In this document: positions 31,238 to 39,530 of the stretch, one piece after another | Layout of the letters: every line of letters begins with the position of its first letter | Position numbering within the stretch: position 1 is the stretch's first letter | Assembly: GCF_009753715.1 (NCBI RefSeq) | Contig: NZ_WQMS01000020.1 | Coordinates: 62,001 to 126,000, forward strand | From: Sphingomonas horti | GTDB lineage: Bacteria; Pseudomonadota; Alphaproteobacteria; Sphingomonadales; Sphingomonadaceae | Reading direction: 5' to 3' | DNA length: 64,000 nt | Made by a program: the position numbers and the translations under genes | The notes under the pieces: model-generated | The model's database searches: none | Told to the model about the DNA's origin: nothing | What the model saw: only the letters and a program-made list of their open reading frames with translations

Positions 31238-31608
31238 CCGTACAGATCGTCGAGATTGCCGGACAGAAGATCGCGATGCTGCCGATCGCCGACTATCAGC
31301 GATTGCTCGACATCGCCGAGGACAAGGCCGATGCGCTTGCGGCTTCGCAGGCGGAGCAGCGGCGGATCGAGGGCGAGGAATATCTTCCCTGCGAAATGGT
31401 CGACCGCATCCTATCCGGCGACAATCCTCTGAGAGTCTGGCGTGAATATAGAGGCATGACTCTCGCCCAACTCGCCGTATCGACCAAAGCACGCCAGGCC
31501 ACGCTGTCGGACATCGAGAATGGCAAGGCGCAAGGCAAGCCCGCACTTTGGCGCGCCCTGGCCGATGCCTTGCGTGTATCCGTCGACGACATCCTCCCGG
31601 ACGCGTGA
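31234..31608 (+). CDS. XRE-family antitoxin with C-terminal helix-turn-helix
   Basis: A 124-aa protein. The N-terminal half (1-65) starts MTVQIVEIAGQKIAMLPIADY and is likely the toxin-neutralising part. The C-terminal half (~68-122) is an XRE/Cro helix-turn-helix: RVWREYRGMTLAQLAVSTK, then TLSDIENGKAQGKP and LADALRVSVDDILPD. It would block the RelE-like toxin encoded just upstream and repress their shared promoter, perhaps through the inverted repeat at 30938-30968. The start overlaps the toxin stop (ATGA). Its own stop is only 3 bases before the rbfA start codon, so rbfA translation may be coupled to it. Confidence 0.85.
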   Translation: MTVQIVEIAGQKIAMLPIADYQRLLDIAEDKADALAASQAEQRRIEGEEYLPCEMVDRILSGDNPLRVWREYRGMTLAQLAVSTKARQATLSDIENGKAQGKPALWRALADALRVSVDDILPDA

Positions 31609-31611
31609 CCC

Positions 31612-32010
31612 GTGCGCCACAACGCCACTCCTGAGACAAGGTCCGTCCGTCTGCTTCGCGTGGGCGAGCAGGTGCGGCATGTCTTGTCGGAAGTCCTGAT
31701 GCGTGGGGACGTGCACGACCCCGTTCTCGCGTCGCACAGCGTGTCGGTGACCGAAGTGCGGATGTCGCCGGACCTTCGGCACGCGACGGTGTTCGTGAAG
31801 CCGCTGCTCGGCGCCGACGAGAAGGATGTGATCGACGCGCTGAAGCGCAACGTGAAATACCTGCGCGGGGAAGTGGCGCGGCGGGTGAATCTCAAATTCT
31901 CCGCCCAACTGAAATTCCTGCCCGACGAGAGCTTCGACGAAGCGAGCCATATCGACGCGATCCTCCGCCGTCCCGACGTCGCGCGCGACCTGGAGGCGGA
32001 CGAGGAATAA
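31612..32010 (+). CDS. rbfA: 30S ribosome-binding factor RbfA
   Basis: RbfA (132 aa) binds the 30S subunit near the 5' helix of 16S rRNA during late maturation and cold growth. The KH-like fold is recognisable from [37 protein letters not shown] and [21 protein letters not shown], ending [13 protein letters not shown]. Translation starts at GTG 31612, three bases after the antitoxin stop, with no separate Shine-Dalgarno sequence. Expression therefore probably depends on ribosomes finishing the antitoxin. truB, which often follows, is absent; an unrelated peptidase gene comes next. Confidence 0.95.
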   Translation: MRHNATPETRSVRLLRVGEQVRHVLSEVLMRGDVHDPVLASHSVSVTEVRMSPDLRHATVFVKPLLGADEKDVIDALKRNVKYLRGEVARRVNLKFSAQLKFLPDESFDEASHIDAILRRPDVARDLEADEE

Positions 32011-32083
32011 TCCGGCGCCGGCCCTTGAACGGCGGCCAATTCTGCGCACAGTGCGGCCTTCCGAAAACATAAGAGGCTGCCTG

Positions 32084-34150
32084 ATGCTCCGCCGGTTCGC
32101 ATTCCTGCCGCTGCTCGCCCTTTCCCTCCCCGCCTCCGCCGAGACCGCCACCCCGCCGCAAGGGCCGACGCCGATCTTCCAGGGCCGGGACCTGTTCGGG
32201 CTCGAATGGGCGAGCGATCCGCAGATCAGCCCGGACGGATCGCAGATCGCTTATGTGCGGCGCTCCAACGACATCATGACCGATCGCGCCCGCTCGACGA
32301 TCTGGCTGGTCGACACGCGCACCGGCGCGCAGTCGCCGCTCGCGGCGGGTTCAGGATCCCATTCGAGCCCGCGCTGGTCGCCGGACGGCAAGCGGCTGGC
32401 CTATGTATCGAGCGATGGGGGCGGTTCGCCCCAGCTTCATGTCCGCTGGATGGCCACCGGGCAGACGGCGCGGATCACCGGCCTGCCCGACAGCCCCGGC
32501 GCGCTTTCCTGGTCGCCGGACGGCAGCCGCATCGCCTATCTGATGCGCGTGCCCGGCGAGGAGCCGAAGCTCGGCAAGGCGCCCGGGCCGAAGCCCGAAG
32601 GCGCGCAATGGGCGAAGCCGCTGGAGGTCATCACCACGGTCCAGTACCGGACGGACGAGGGCGGCTACACCAAGCCCGGCTTCGACCATATTTTCGTGGT
32701 CCCCGCGGACGGCGGCGCCCCGCGCCAGCTGACCTATGGGCAGATCGACGATGGTGGGCCGCTCAGCTGGGCACCCGACGGCAAGACGCTCTATTTCAGC
32801 ACCAACCGCAAGGCGGATTGGGAGCGCCAGCCGCTCGACAGCGAGGTCTATGCGCTGAACGTGGATACCGGCGCGGTGACGCCGCTGACCGACCGGCGCG
32901 GGCCGGACCGCAGCCCGGTCGTCTCCCCCGACGGGCGGCACGTCGCCTATATCGGCTTTGACGACAAGAATCTCGGCTACCAGAATGCGCGCCTGTCGGT
33001 GATGGACCCGGACGGCCGCAATTCGCGGGTGCTGACCGGCAGCCTCGACCGCAGCATTTCCCAGGCGCGCTGGAGCGGCAACAACAGCCTGATCGTCCAG
33101 TATGACGATAACGGCCTGACGAAGCTTGCGCGGGTCGGGCTCGACGGGCGCATGGCGCCGCTGGCCAGCAACCTTGCCGGCTCCGAAATCGATCGCCCTT
33201 ATACAGGCGGCGCGTTCAGCGTATCGCCGGCGGGCGCGATCGCCTTCACCAGCGGCACCGCACAGCGGCCGCCTGACGTATCGGTCTGGAAAGGCGGCGA
33301 GCGCAAGCTCACGAGCCTCAACGACAATCTGCTCGGGGCGAAGACGCTGGCGAACGTGCAGCCGCTTGCGGTCACCGCCGCCGACGGGCGCAAGGTCGAT
33401 GCCTGGCTGGTGACGCCGCCGACACCGGCGCCCGGCGGCAAATACCCGCTGATTCTCGAAATCCATGGCGGCCCATTCTCCGCCTATGGCCCGCATTTCT
33501 CGACCGACGATCAGCTCTATGCGGCGGCGGGCTATGCGGTGCTGTACGTCAATCCGCGCGGATCGACGTCGTACGGCGAGGAATTCGCAAACCTGATCCA
33601 CCACAAATATCCGGGCGACGATTATGGCGACCTGATGAGCGCAGTGGACGCCGCGATCGCCGGCGGCACGATCGATCCGGACAATCTGTTCGTCACCGGC
33701 GGATCGGGCGGCGGCGTGCTGACGGCGTGGATCGTCGGCAAGACCGACCGGTTCAAGGCCGCGGCGACGCAGAAGCCGGTGATCGACTGGGCCAGCTTCG
33801 CGCTGACGTCCGACAATCCGGCCTATTTCTCGCGCTATTGGTTCGGCGCCTATCCGTGGGAGGATTACCAGGCGTTCTGGGCGCGCTCGCCGCTGTCTCT
33901 GGTCGGCAATGTGAAGACGCCGACCCTGGTCGTGGTCGGCTCGGAGGATTACCGCACCCCGGATAGCGAGGCCGAGCAATATTATGCGGCGCTGCAGCTG
34001 CGTGGCGTCCCCACCGCTTTCGTGAAGGTGCCCGGAGCGGCGCACGGCACCATCGCCGCGCGACCGTCGCAATCGGCGGCGAAGGCGTCGGCGATCCTGG
34101 CATGGTTCGACCGGTATCGGAGCAAGGGAGCTTCCGCCGCCACGCAATAA
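32084..34150 (+). CDS. Exported S9-family prolyl oligopeptidase / acylaminoacyl-peptidase-like
   Basis: A 688-aa protein with a signal peptide (MLRRFAFLPLLALSLPASA). The N-terminal part is a beta-propeller with TolB/WD40-like repeats (DPQISPDGSQIAYV, SPRWSPDGKRLAYV, ALSWSPDGSRIAYL). The C-terminal alpha/beta-hydrolase domain starts near residue 450. The triad is Ser541 in TGGSGGG, Asp622 in SEDYRTP and His654 in GAAHG. It should cleave short peptides in the periplasm. The start at 32084 has AGAGG upstream; the longer frame to 32051 lacks a ribosome site. A dienelactone-hydrolase-like gene follows after 15 bases and may be cotranscribed. Confidence 0.92.
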   Translation: MLRRFAFLPLLALSLPASAETATPPQGPTPIFQGRDLFGLEWASDPQISPDGSQIAYVRRSNDIMTDRARSTIWLVDTRTGAQSPLAAGSGSHSSPRWSPDGKRLAYVSSDGGGSPQLHVRWMATGQTARITGLPDSPGALSWSPDGSRIAYLMRVPGEEPKLGKAPGPKPEGAQWAKPLEVITTVQYRTDEGGYTKPGFDHIFVVPADGGAPRQLTYGQIDDGGPLSWAPDGKTLYFSTNRKADWERQPLDSEVYALNVDTGAVTPLTDRRGPDRSPVVSPDGRHVAYIGFDDKNLGYQNARLSVMDPDGRNSRVLTGSLDRSISQARWSGNNSLIVQYDDNGLTKLARVGLDGRMAPLASNLAGSEIDRPYTGGAFSVSPAGAIAFTSGTAQRPPDVSVWKGGERKLTSLNDNLLGAKTLANVQPLAVTAADGRKVDAWLVTPPTPAPGGKYPLILEIHGGPFSAYGPHFSTDDQLYAAAGYAVLYVNPRGSTSYGEEFANLIHHKYPGDDYGDLMSAVDAAIAGGTIDPDNLFVTGGSGGGVLTAWIVGKTDRFKAAATQKPVIDWASFALTSDNPAYFSRYWFGAYPWEDYQAFWARSPLSLVGNVKTPTLVVVGSEDYRTPDSEAEQYYAALQLRGVPTAFVKVPGAAHGTIAARPSQSAAKASAILAWFDRYRSKGASAATQ

Positions 34151-34165
34151 CAAGGGAGAGCGAAG

Positions 34166-35029
34166 ATGGACGAACGACTGCGCCAGCGCGCGATCGAACT
34201 GTACGACGCTTACACCCATGAAGGCCGCGATCGGCGCGGCTTCCTGCGCGAGATGACTCTGCTCGCCGGCAGCACGGCGGCGGCCGACGCGCTGATCGCC
34301 GGCATCGCGGCCTCGCCCGCGGCGGCGGCGATGATCCCGCCCGACGACAAGCGGCTGAAGACCCGCACCGACCGCTGCGACAGCGCCCCGGGCCGGGCGA
34401 TGAGCGCCTATGTCGCCGAGCCTGCTTCCGGAAAAACCAGCGCGACGGTGGTCGTGATCCACGAAAATCGCGGGCTCAACGACCATATCCGCGATGTCGC
34501 GCGGCGGGTGGCGCTGGCCGGCTATCAGGCGGTCGCGGTCGACCTGCTGACGCCGGTCGGCGGCACGCCGGAGGATCAGGACAAGGCGCGGTCGATGATC
34601 GGCGCGCTCGACCTGCCGGCAAGCGTGAAGGACGTGCAATCGGCGTTCGGCCGCTTCGCGCAAGGCCGCAAGGCGGGGATCGTCGGCTTCTGCTGGGGCG
34701 GGGCGATGGTCGACCGGATCGCGGTCGCCGGCGCGCCCGGCCTGGCGGCCGCGGTCAGCTATTACGGTCCGGCACCCGATCCGGCCGAGGCAGCGAAGGT
34801 CGAGGTGCCGCTGATGATCCACCTGCCGGGGCTGGACCAGCGCGTCGCGGGGACGGTGCATCCGTTCGTCGACGCCTTGAAAGCGGCGGGCAAGGACGTG
34901 ACGCTCTACGAATATCCGGGCGCGAACCACGCGTTCAACAACGACACCTCGTCCGAGCGTTACGACGAAGCCGCAGCCAAGCTGGCCTGGGGCCGGACGA
35001 TGGAATTCTTCAAATCCAAATTGGCCTGA
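34166..35029 (+). CDS. Dienelactone hydrolase family protein
   Basis: This 287-aa alpha/beta hydrolase has the dienelactone hydrolase nucleophile Cys176 in GFCWGG and the catalytic His255 in NHAFNND. The domain is preceded by about 70 residues containing a Tat-like or membrane segment after RDRRGFLREMTLLAG, a pattern seen in YghX/DLH-like proteins from this group. It may be exported. HENRGLNDHIRDVARRVA is also typical. The substrate is unknown, with esters or lactones most likely. The ATG at 34166 has AAGGGAGAG upstream, and the gene is 15 bases downstream of the S9 peptidase. Confidence 0.9.
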   Translation: MDERLRQRAIELYDAYTHEGRDRRGFLREMTLLAGSTAAADALIAGIAASPAAAAMIPPDDKRLKTRTDRCDSAPGRAMSAYVAEPASGKTSATVVVIHENRGLNDHIRDVARRVALAGYQAVAVDLLTPVGGTPEDQDKARSMIGALDLPASVKDVQSAFGRFAQGRKAGIVGFCWGGAMVDRIAVAGAPGLAAAVSYYGPAPDPAEAAKVEVPLMIHLPGLDQRVAGTVHPFVDALKAAGKDVTLYEYPGANHAFNNDTSSERYDEAAAKLAWGRTMEFFKSKLA

Positions 35030-35076
35030 CATTTCGTTCCTGATATGTTCTCATTCGAATCACAGGGAGAACGACG

Positions 35077-35697
35077 ATGGCGGACCAGCTGACTTTCTAT
35101 ACCAACCCGATGTCCCGCGGGCGGATCGTGCGCTGGATGCTGGAGGAAGTGGGTGCGCCGTACGAGACGGTGCTGCTCGATTATGCCTCGACGATGAAGG
35201 CGCCGGACTATCTGGCGATCAATCCGATGGGCAAGGTGCCGGCGATCAAGCATGGCGCGACCATTGTCACCGAAGGCGCGGCGATCTGCGCCTATCTTGC
35301 CGATGCGTTTCCCGAAGCCGGTCTCGCACCGCCGGTGGGGAGCAAGGATCGCGGCCCTTACTACCGCTGGCTGTTCTTCGCTGCCGGACCCCTGGAAGCC
35401 GTGACCACGAACAAGGCGATGAATGTCGAAGTGCCGGATGAGCGCCGGCCCATGGTGGGATATGGCACGCTGGACGCGACGGCCGACGCGCTGAACGAGC
35501 TGGTCGGTGCCAATGAATATATCGCGGGCGGCAAGTTCAGCGCGGCGGACGTGTTCGTCGGCTCGCATATCGGCTGGGGCACGCAGTTCGGGACTCTGCC
35601 GAAGCGGCCGAATTTCGATGCGTATCTTGCGCGCATCATGGGCCGGCCTGCGGCGGTGAAGGCGCGGGAGATCGACGACAAGGCAATGGCGGCTTGA
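35077..35697 (+). CDS. Glutathione S-transferase family protein
   Basis: A 206-aa cytosolic GST. The thioredoxin-like N-terminal domain has TFYTNPMSRGRIVRWML, the cis-Pro segment KVPAIKH and the glutathione-gamma-Glu contact TEGAAICAYLAD. The helical C-terminal domain has FSAADVFVGSHIGW, the N-capping-box region, and ends PAAVKAREID. It probably conjugates glutathione to electrophiles or acts as a peroxidase. CAGGGAGAAC precedes the ATG. It lies 47 bases downstream of the dienelactone-hydrolase-like gene. A palindromic repeat follows immediately after the stop. Confidence 0.93.
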   Translation: MADQLTFYTNPMSRGRIVRWMLEEVGAPYETVLLDYASTMKAPDYLAINPMGKVPAIKHGATIVTEGAAICAYLADAFPEAGLAPPVGSKDRGPYYRWLFFAAGPLEAVTTNKAMNVEVPDERRPMVGYGTLDATADALNELVGANEYIAGGKFSAADVFVGSHIGWGTQFGTLPKRPNFDAYLARIMGRPAAVKAREIDDKAMAA

Positions 35698-35707
35698 GGA
35701 ACGGAAC

Positions 35708-35842
35708 ACCTCTCCCATAGGGAGAAAGTCGCGCCGCGCCGCGCGCGACCGGGGTGAGGGGATCGGGAGGCCAATCGGACGCTCCATAACCCCTCACCCG
35801 CTCGCGCCGCCGGCGCGAGTCGCCCTCTCCCCAGGGAGAGGG
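35708..35842. repeat. Palindromic repeat, CTCTCCC/GGGAGAGG type, between GST and M13 genes
   Basis: The arms are CTCTCCCATAGGGAGA on the left and CCCTCTCCCCAGGGAGAGGG on the right. Between them are CGCGCGACCGGGGTGAGGGG and CCCCTCACCCGCTCGCG. It has the same plan as 16292-16432. It fills the gap between the convergent GST and M13 peptidase genes and could serve as a bidirectional terminator. Confidence 0.82.
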
Positions 35843-35852
35843 ATTCAGCGCC

Positions 35853-37877
35853 TCACCAGACCTTGATGCGCTGGTCCGGCGCCAGGTAATATTTGCTCCC
35901 CGGCTTCACGTCGAACGCGCTGTACCAGGCGTCGAGGTTGCGAACGACATAGGGCCGCCAATTGCCCGGCGTGTGCGGGTCGGTGGTCAGGATCTGCAGC
36001 AGGATGGGATCGCGATACTTGGCGCGCCAGACCTGCCCGAAGCCGAGGAAGAAGCGCTGGTCGCCGGTCCAGCCGTCGAGAACCGGCGCTTCCTTGCCGC
36101 CGAGCGAGATCTTGTACGCATCATAGGCGACGTTCACGCCGGCCAGGTCGGCCATGTTCTCGCCCAGCGTCAGCTCGCCGTTCACATGCTTGCCCGGCAG
36201 CGGCTCATAGCCGCCATATTGGGCGACGACGCGGTCGGTATAGGCCTTGAACCGCTGCACGTCCTGCGGCGTCCACCAGTCGGCCAGATTGCCGTTCTTG
36301 TCGAACTTGCGGCCCTGATCGTCGAAATGGTGGCTGATCTCGTGCCCGATCACAGCGCCGATCGCGCCGTAATTGACGGCATCGTCGGCATTCGGATCGA
36401 AGAAGGGCGGCTGCAGGATCGCGGCCGGGAACACGATCTCGTTCATCAGCGGATTGGCATAGGCGTTGACCGTCATCGGGGTCATGCCCCACTCGGTCCG
36501 GTCGACCGGCTTGCCGATCTTGTCGAGGTTGCGCTGATATTCGAAACGGGCGGCGCGGTCCGCATTGCCGAAGGCGTCGCCGGCCTTGATCTCCAGCTTC
36601 GAATAGTCGCGCCACTTGTCCGGATAGCCGATCTTGTAGGTGAAGGCGGCGAGCTTGTCGCGCGCCTGCGCCTTGGTCTCGGGCGCCATCCATTCCAGCC
36701 GCTGCAGGCGCATGTCCATCGCCGCGATCAGGTTCTTGACCAGCTGCTCGGCCTTGGCCTTCGATTCCGGCGGGAAGTATTTCGCGACATAGAGCTGGCC
36801 GACCGCCTCGCCCATGCCGCCATTGACCATGTCGACCGCGCGCTTCCAGCGCTCCTTCAGCTGCGGCGTGCCGGCCAGCGTGGTCCCCTTGAACGCGAAA
36901 TCCTCGGCAACGAACGCCTTCGGCAGCACCGGCGCCGCGTTGGAAAGCGCGTGATAGGTCAGATAATCCTGCCAGACGGACAGCGGCTCGGACGCGATCA
37001 GCGCGGCAGTGCCGGTCACGGCGCTGGGCTGCGCGACGATCAGCTGCGGCTGGTCGATGCCGGCGGCCTTCAGGTAGGCCGCCCAGTCGAGGCCGGGCAT
37101 CTTGGTCGCCAGCTCGGCCTTGGCGACCGGGTTGTAGAGCTTCTCGATCTGGCGCGACTGCGCGCGCGTCCAGTGCGTCTTCGCGATCTTCGTCTCGAGG
37201 TCGAAGATGCGCTCAGCCTTCGCGTCGGCATCGGCGATTCCGGCGAGCTTCAGCATCGCCGCGACATGCGCCTTGTACTTGCCGCGGGCCTCGACGAACT
37301 TCGGATTGCTGTCGTCGAGATAATAATCGCGGTCCGGCAGGCCCAGGCCGCCCTGGCCGACATAGACCGCGTATTTGCTGTTGTCCTTCAGGTCCTGCTC
37401 GACCATCACGCCGATCGGCACGGTGATGCCGCTGCGGTTCGCGTCGCCCATCCAGGCCGCGAGCTGCGCAGGAGTCTTGAGCGCCGCGATCGCCTGGAGC
37501 TCCGGCTTGATCGGCGCGAGGCCCTTCGCCTCGATCGCCGCTTCGTCCATGAAGCTCGAATAGAAGTCGCCGACCTTCTGGCCGTTGCTGCCGGGCGCGC
37601 CCTTGGTGGCGGCCGCCTGCTGGATCACCTCGCGCGTCCGTTCGTCGGACAGGTTGCGCAGCACGGCGAACCCGCCCCAGCTGGAACGGTCGGCCGGGAT
37701 CGGCGTCGCCTCGTCCCACTTCCCGTTCGCGAATTTGTAGAAATCGTCGCCCGGCGCGACCGACTTGTCCATGCCGGACGCGTCATAGCCGAAATCGCCG
37801 AGCTGCGGCTTGCCGGCCGCGAACGCGACCGTGGAGAGCGCCAGCGCCGCGACGCCGAGCAGGATACGTGACTTCAT
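35853..37877 (-). CDS. M13-family zinc metalloendopeptidase (neprilysin-like)
   Basis: A 674-aa exported peptidase with signal MKSRILLGVAALALSTVAFA. The M13 zinc site is HEISH at residues 512-516, with the third ligand Glu in LGENMADLAGV. The substrate-binding NAYANPLMNEIVFPA stretch and the C-terminal KPGSKYYLAPDQRIKVW are standard for neprilysin/PepO. It should cleave peptides in the periplasm. GGGGATT lies upstream of the start at 37877. The gene is downstream of, and on the same strand as, a PepSY/two-component set, but a 78-base gap separates them. No truncation is seen. Confidence 0.95.
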   Translation of the reverse strand: MKSRILLGVAALALSTVAFAAGKPQLGDFGYDASGMDKSVAPGDDFYKFANGKWDEATPIPADRSSWGGFAVLRNLSDERTREVIQQAAATKGAPGSNGQKVGDFYSSFMDEAAIEAKGLAPIKPELQAIAALKTPAQLAAWMGDANRSGITVPIGVMVEQDLKDNSKYAVYVGQGGLGLPDRDYYLDDSNPKFVEARGKYKAHVAAMLKLAGIADADAKAERIFDLETKIAKTHWTRAQSRQIEKLYNPVAKAELATKMPGLDWAAYLKAAGIDQPQLIVAQPSAVTGTAALIASEPLSVWQDYLTYHALSNAAPVLPKAFVAEDFAFKGTTLAGTPQLKERWKRAVDMVNGGMGEAVGQLYVAKYFPPESKAKAEQLVKNLIAAMDMRLQRLEWMAPETKAQARDKLAAFTYKIGYPDKWRDYSKLEIKAGDAFGNADRAARFEYQRNLDKIGKPVDRTEWGMTPMTVNAYANPLMNEIVFPAAILQPPFFDPNADDAVNYGAIGAVIGHEISHHFDDQGRKFDKNGNLADWWTPQDVQRFKAYTDRVVAQYGGYEPLPGKHVNGELTLGENMADLAGVNVAYDAYKISLGGKEAPVLDGWTGDQRFFLGFGQVWRAKYRDPILLQILTTDPHTPGNWRPYVVRNLDAWYSAFDVKPGSKYYLAPDQRIKVW

Positions 37878-37955
37878 TCGTGGAATCCCCGACTCTAGAG
37901 AGTGATAGCCGAAACTAGCGATTTGACGGCAGGGCGCAAACCGGGCACGTGACGT

Positions 37956-39374
37956 TCATCGGCGCTTGTTCGACGTTGATCGAATAGCGCTGGACCGTGG
38001 CGGCTCCGGTTCCTCGGCGGCGGCCGGCAAGCGCAGCCGGACTAGCAGCCCGCCCAGGTCCTCGCTGTCCTCCAGGCCGACGGTGCCGCCATAGATTTCG
38101 GCCACGTCGCGGACGATGGCGAGGCCAAGGCCGGTGCCGGGCTTCGACGTGTCGAGGCGGGCGCCGCGCGAAAACAGCCGCGCGCGCTTCTCCTCCGGAA
38201 TGCCGACGCCATCGTCCTCGATCTGGAACTCGACGAAGCCGGCATCGGCGGAAACGGTGACGAACACGCTGCCGCCGCCATATTTGGCCGCATTCTCGAT
38301 CAGGTTGCCGAGCAGCTCGTCCAGGTCCTGGCGCTCGACATGGACGACCAGGTCCTTCGGCCCGGCAATGTCGATGCGCACGTCCGGATAAAGGCGCGCG
38401 ACGGCACGCTCGACCGCTTCGAGACTGGGCCAGACCTCGGAGCGGCTGTGCGCGTGGCCGCGCCGGCCGACCGCGCGGGCGCGGGCGAGATGGTGGTCGA
38501 CCTGCCGGCGCATCGTCGTCGCTTCGCGGCAGACGGTGTCGGGCAGATCGGGGGCGTTGGCGGTCGCCGCGTTCATGATCACGGTCAGCGGCGTCTTCAG
38601 CGCATGGGCGAGGTTGCCGGCGTGACGCCGCGCCTCCTCCGCCTGCTTCTCGTTATGCTCCAGAAGGTCGTTCAGCTCCTCGACCATCGGCGCGAGCTCG
38701 TTGGGCAAAGGCTCGTCGACGCGGGTTGCGATGCCCGAACGCATCCGCGCGATCGCCTTGCGCACCTTCCGGAGCGGAAGCAGGCCGTAATAGGTCTGCA
38801 GCGCCGCCAGCACGATCAGGCCGAGGCCGAGCAGCGCGAAGCTGCGCACCAGCGTGCGGCGCAGCACGTTGATCTGGTCGTCGAGCGCGGTCCGGCTTTG
38901 CGCGACCTGGAAGCGCCAGCGCACCGGCGATCCCGGCAGGATCACGTCGCGTTCGAGGATGCGCAGCGGCTCGTCGTGGAATTCCTTGCTGTCATAGGTG
39001 TGGACGTCGATGTCGTTGTGCTTCTGCAGCACCTTCAGCGACCGGTCCCAGAGCGAACGCGAACGGAACGCCTCGAAGCCGCCGCCGCTGATCTGGTAGT
39101 AGAGGCCGGAATTGGGCTCCAGGAAGCGCTGGTCGCCGAGCGGGCGGTTGAGCAGCACTTCGCCCGCCGGCCCGATCTCTGCCGAGGCGACCATCGCGGT
39201 CAGCACATAATTGAGCGAATCATCGAAATTGCGGGTGACAGCGTTCGACAGCACCCGGTCCAGCGCCAGCCCGCCACCGAGCAGCAACAGGCTGATCCAC
39301 GCCGCCGCGATCAGGATCATCCGCCGAGAGAGCGAGCCGGTAGTGCGGCGGTTGGCTGTGAGGGGCTTGCTCAC
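37956..39374 (-). CDS. Sensor histidine kinase (PhoQ/QseC-like)
   Basis: A 472-aa membrane kinase. One membrane segment lies near residues 17-36 (MILIAAAWISLLLLGGG) and a second near 158-178 (ALLGLGLIVLAALQTYYG), with about 120 periplasmic residues between them. The phosphoacceptor is His257 in LAHALKTPL, and the ATPase domain contains NLIENAAKYGGG, DDGVGIP and GTGLGLAI. The start is taken as GTG 39374, because GGGGAGG lies 4 bases upstream. The longer frame to 39509 reads only repeat sequence. The Shine-Dalgarno site comes from the repeat edge. It partners the regulator at 39531-40196, from which it is separated by a repeat of about 146 bases. Confidence 0.9.
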   Translation of the reverse strand: MSKPLTANRRTTGSLSRRMILIAAAWISLLLLGGGLALDRVLSNAVTRNFDDSLNYVLTAMVASAEIGPAGEVLLNRPLGDQRFLEPNSGLYYQISGGGFEAFRSRSLWDRSLKVLQKHNDIDVHTYDSKEFHDEPLRILERDVILPGSPVRWRFQVAQSRTALDDQINVLRRTLVRSFALLGLGLIVLAALQTYYGLLPLRKVRKAIARMRSGIATRVDEPLPNELAPMVEELNDLLEHNEKQAEEARRHAGNLAHALKTPLTVIMNAATANAPDLPDTVCREATTMRRQVDHHLARARAVGRRGHAHSRSEVWPSLEAVERAVARLYPDVRIDIAGPKDLVVHVERQDLDELLGNLIENAAKYGGGSVFVTVSADAGFVEFQIEDDGVGIPEEKRARLFSRGARLDTSKPGTGLGLAIVRDVAEIYGGTVGLEDSEDLGGLLVRLRLPAAAEEPEPPRSSAIRSTSNKRR

Positions 39375-39378
39375 AAAT

Positions 39379-39524
39379 CCTCCCCTCGCATTGGCGAGGG
39401 GAGGGGGACCGCGCGGAGCGCGGTGGAGGGGCCCGGAGCGAAGCGGAGGGTCAGCGTCCTCGCTTCGCTGCGGCCCCTCCACCATGCTTCGCATGGTCCC
39501 CCTCCCCAAGCGAGCTTGGGGAGG
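39379..39524. repeat. Palindromic repeat, CCTCCCC/GGGGAGG type, between regulator and kinase genes
   Basis: The arms are CCTCCCCTCGC...GCGAGGGGAGG on the left and CCTCCCCAAGC...GCTTGGGGAGG on the right. Between them lie GGGGGACC, GGTGGAGGGGCCC and GGCCCCTCCACC, ending CATGCTTCGCATGG. It is very like the copy at 2671-2824. It separates a response regulator from its kinase and provides the kinase's ribosome-binding site. Confidence 0.85.
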
Positions 39525-39530
39525 AAACTA

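Noticed and set aside
34166-34400. The dienelactone-hydrolase-like start as a separate Tat-signal peptide gene
   Set aside because: The RDRRGFLREMTLLAG segment is continuous with the hydrolase domain in one frame and is normal for this subgroup.
32351-35032. An 893-aa minus-strand open frame opposite the S9 peptidase and dienelactone hydrolase
   Set aside because: It spans two well-supported genes on the other strand and shows no recognisable domain.
35973-37871. A 632-aa plus-strand frame opposite the M13 peptidase
   Set aside because: It is a shadow frame; the M13 gene has an intact zinc site and signal peptide.
39375-39509. A longer N-terminus for the kinase at 37956 (start at 39509)
   Set aside because: The added 45 residues are read entirely from the palindromic repeat and a GTG with GGGGAGG upstream lies at 39374.
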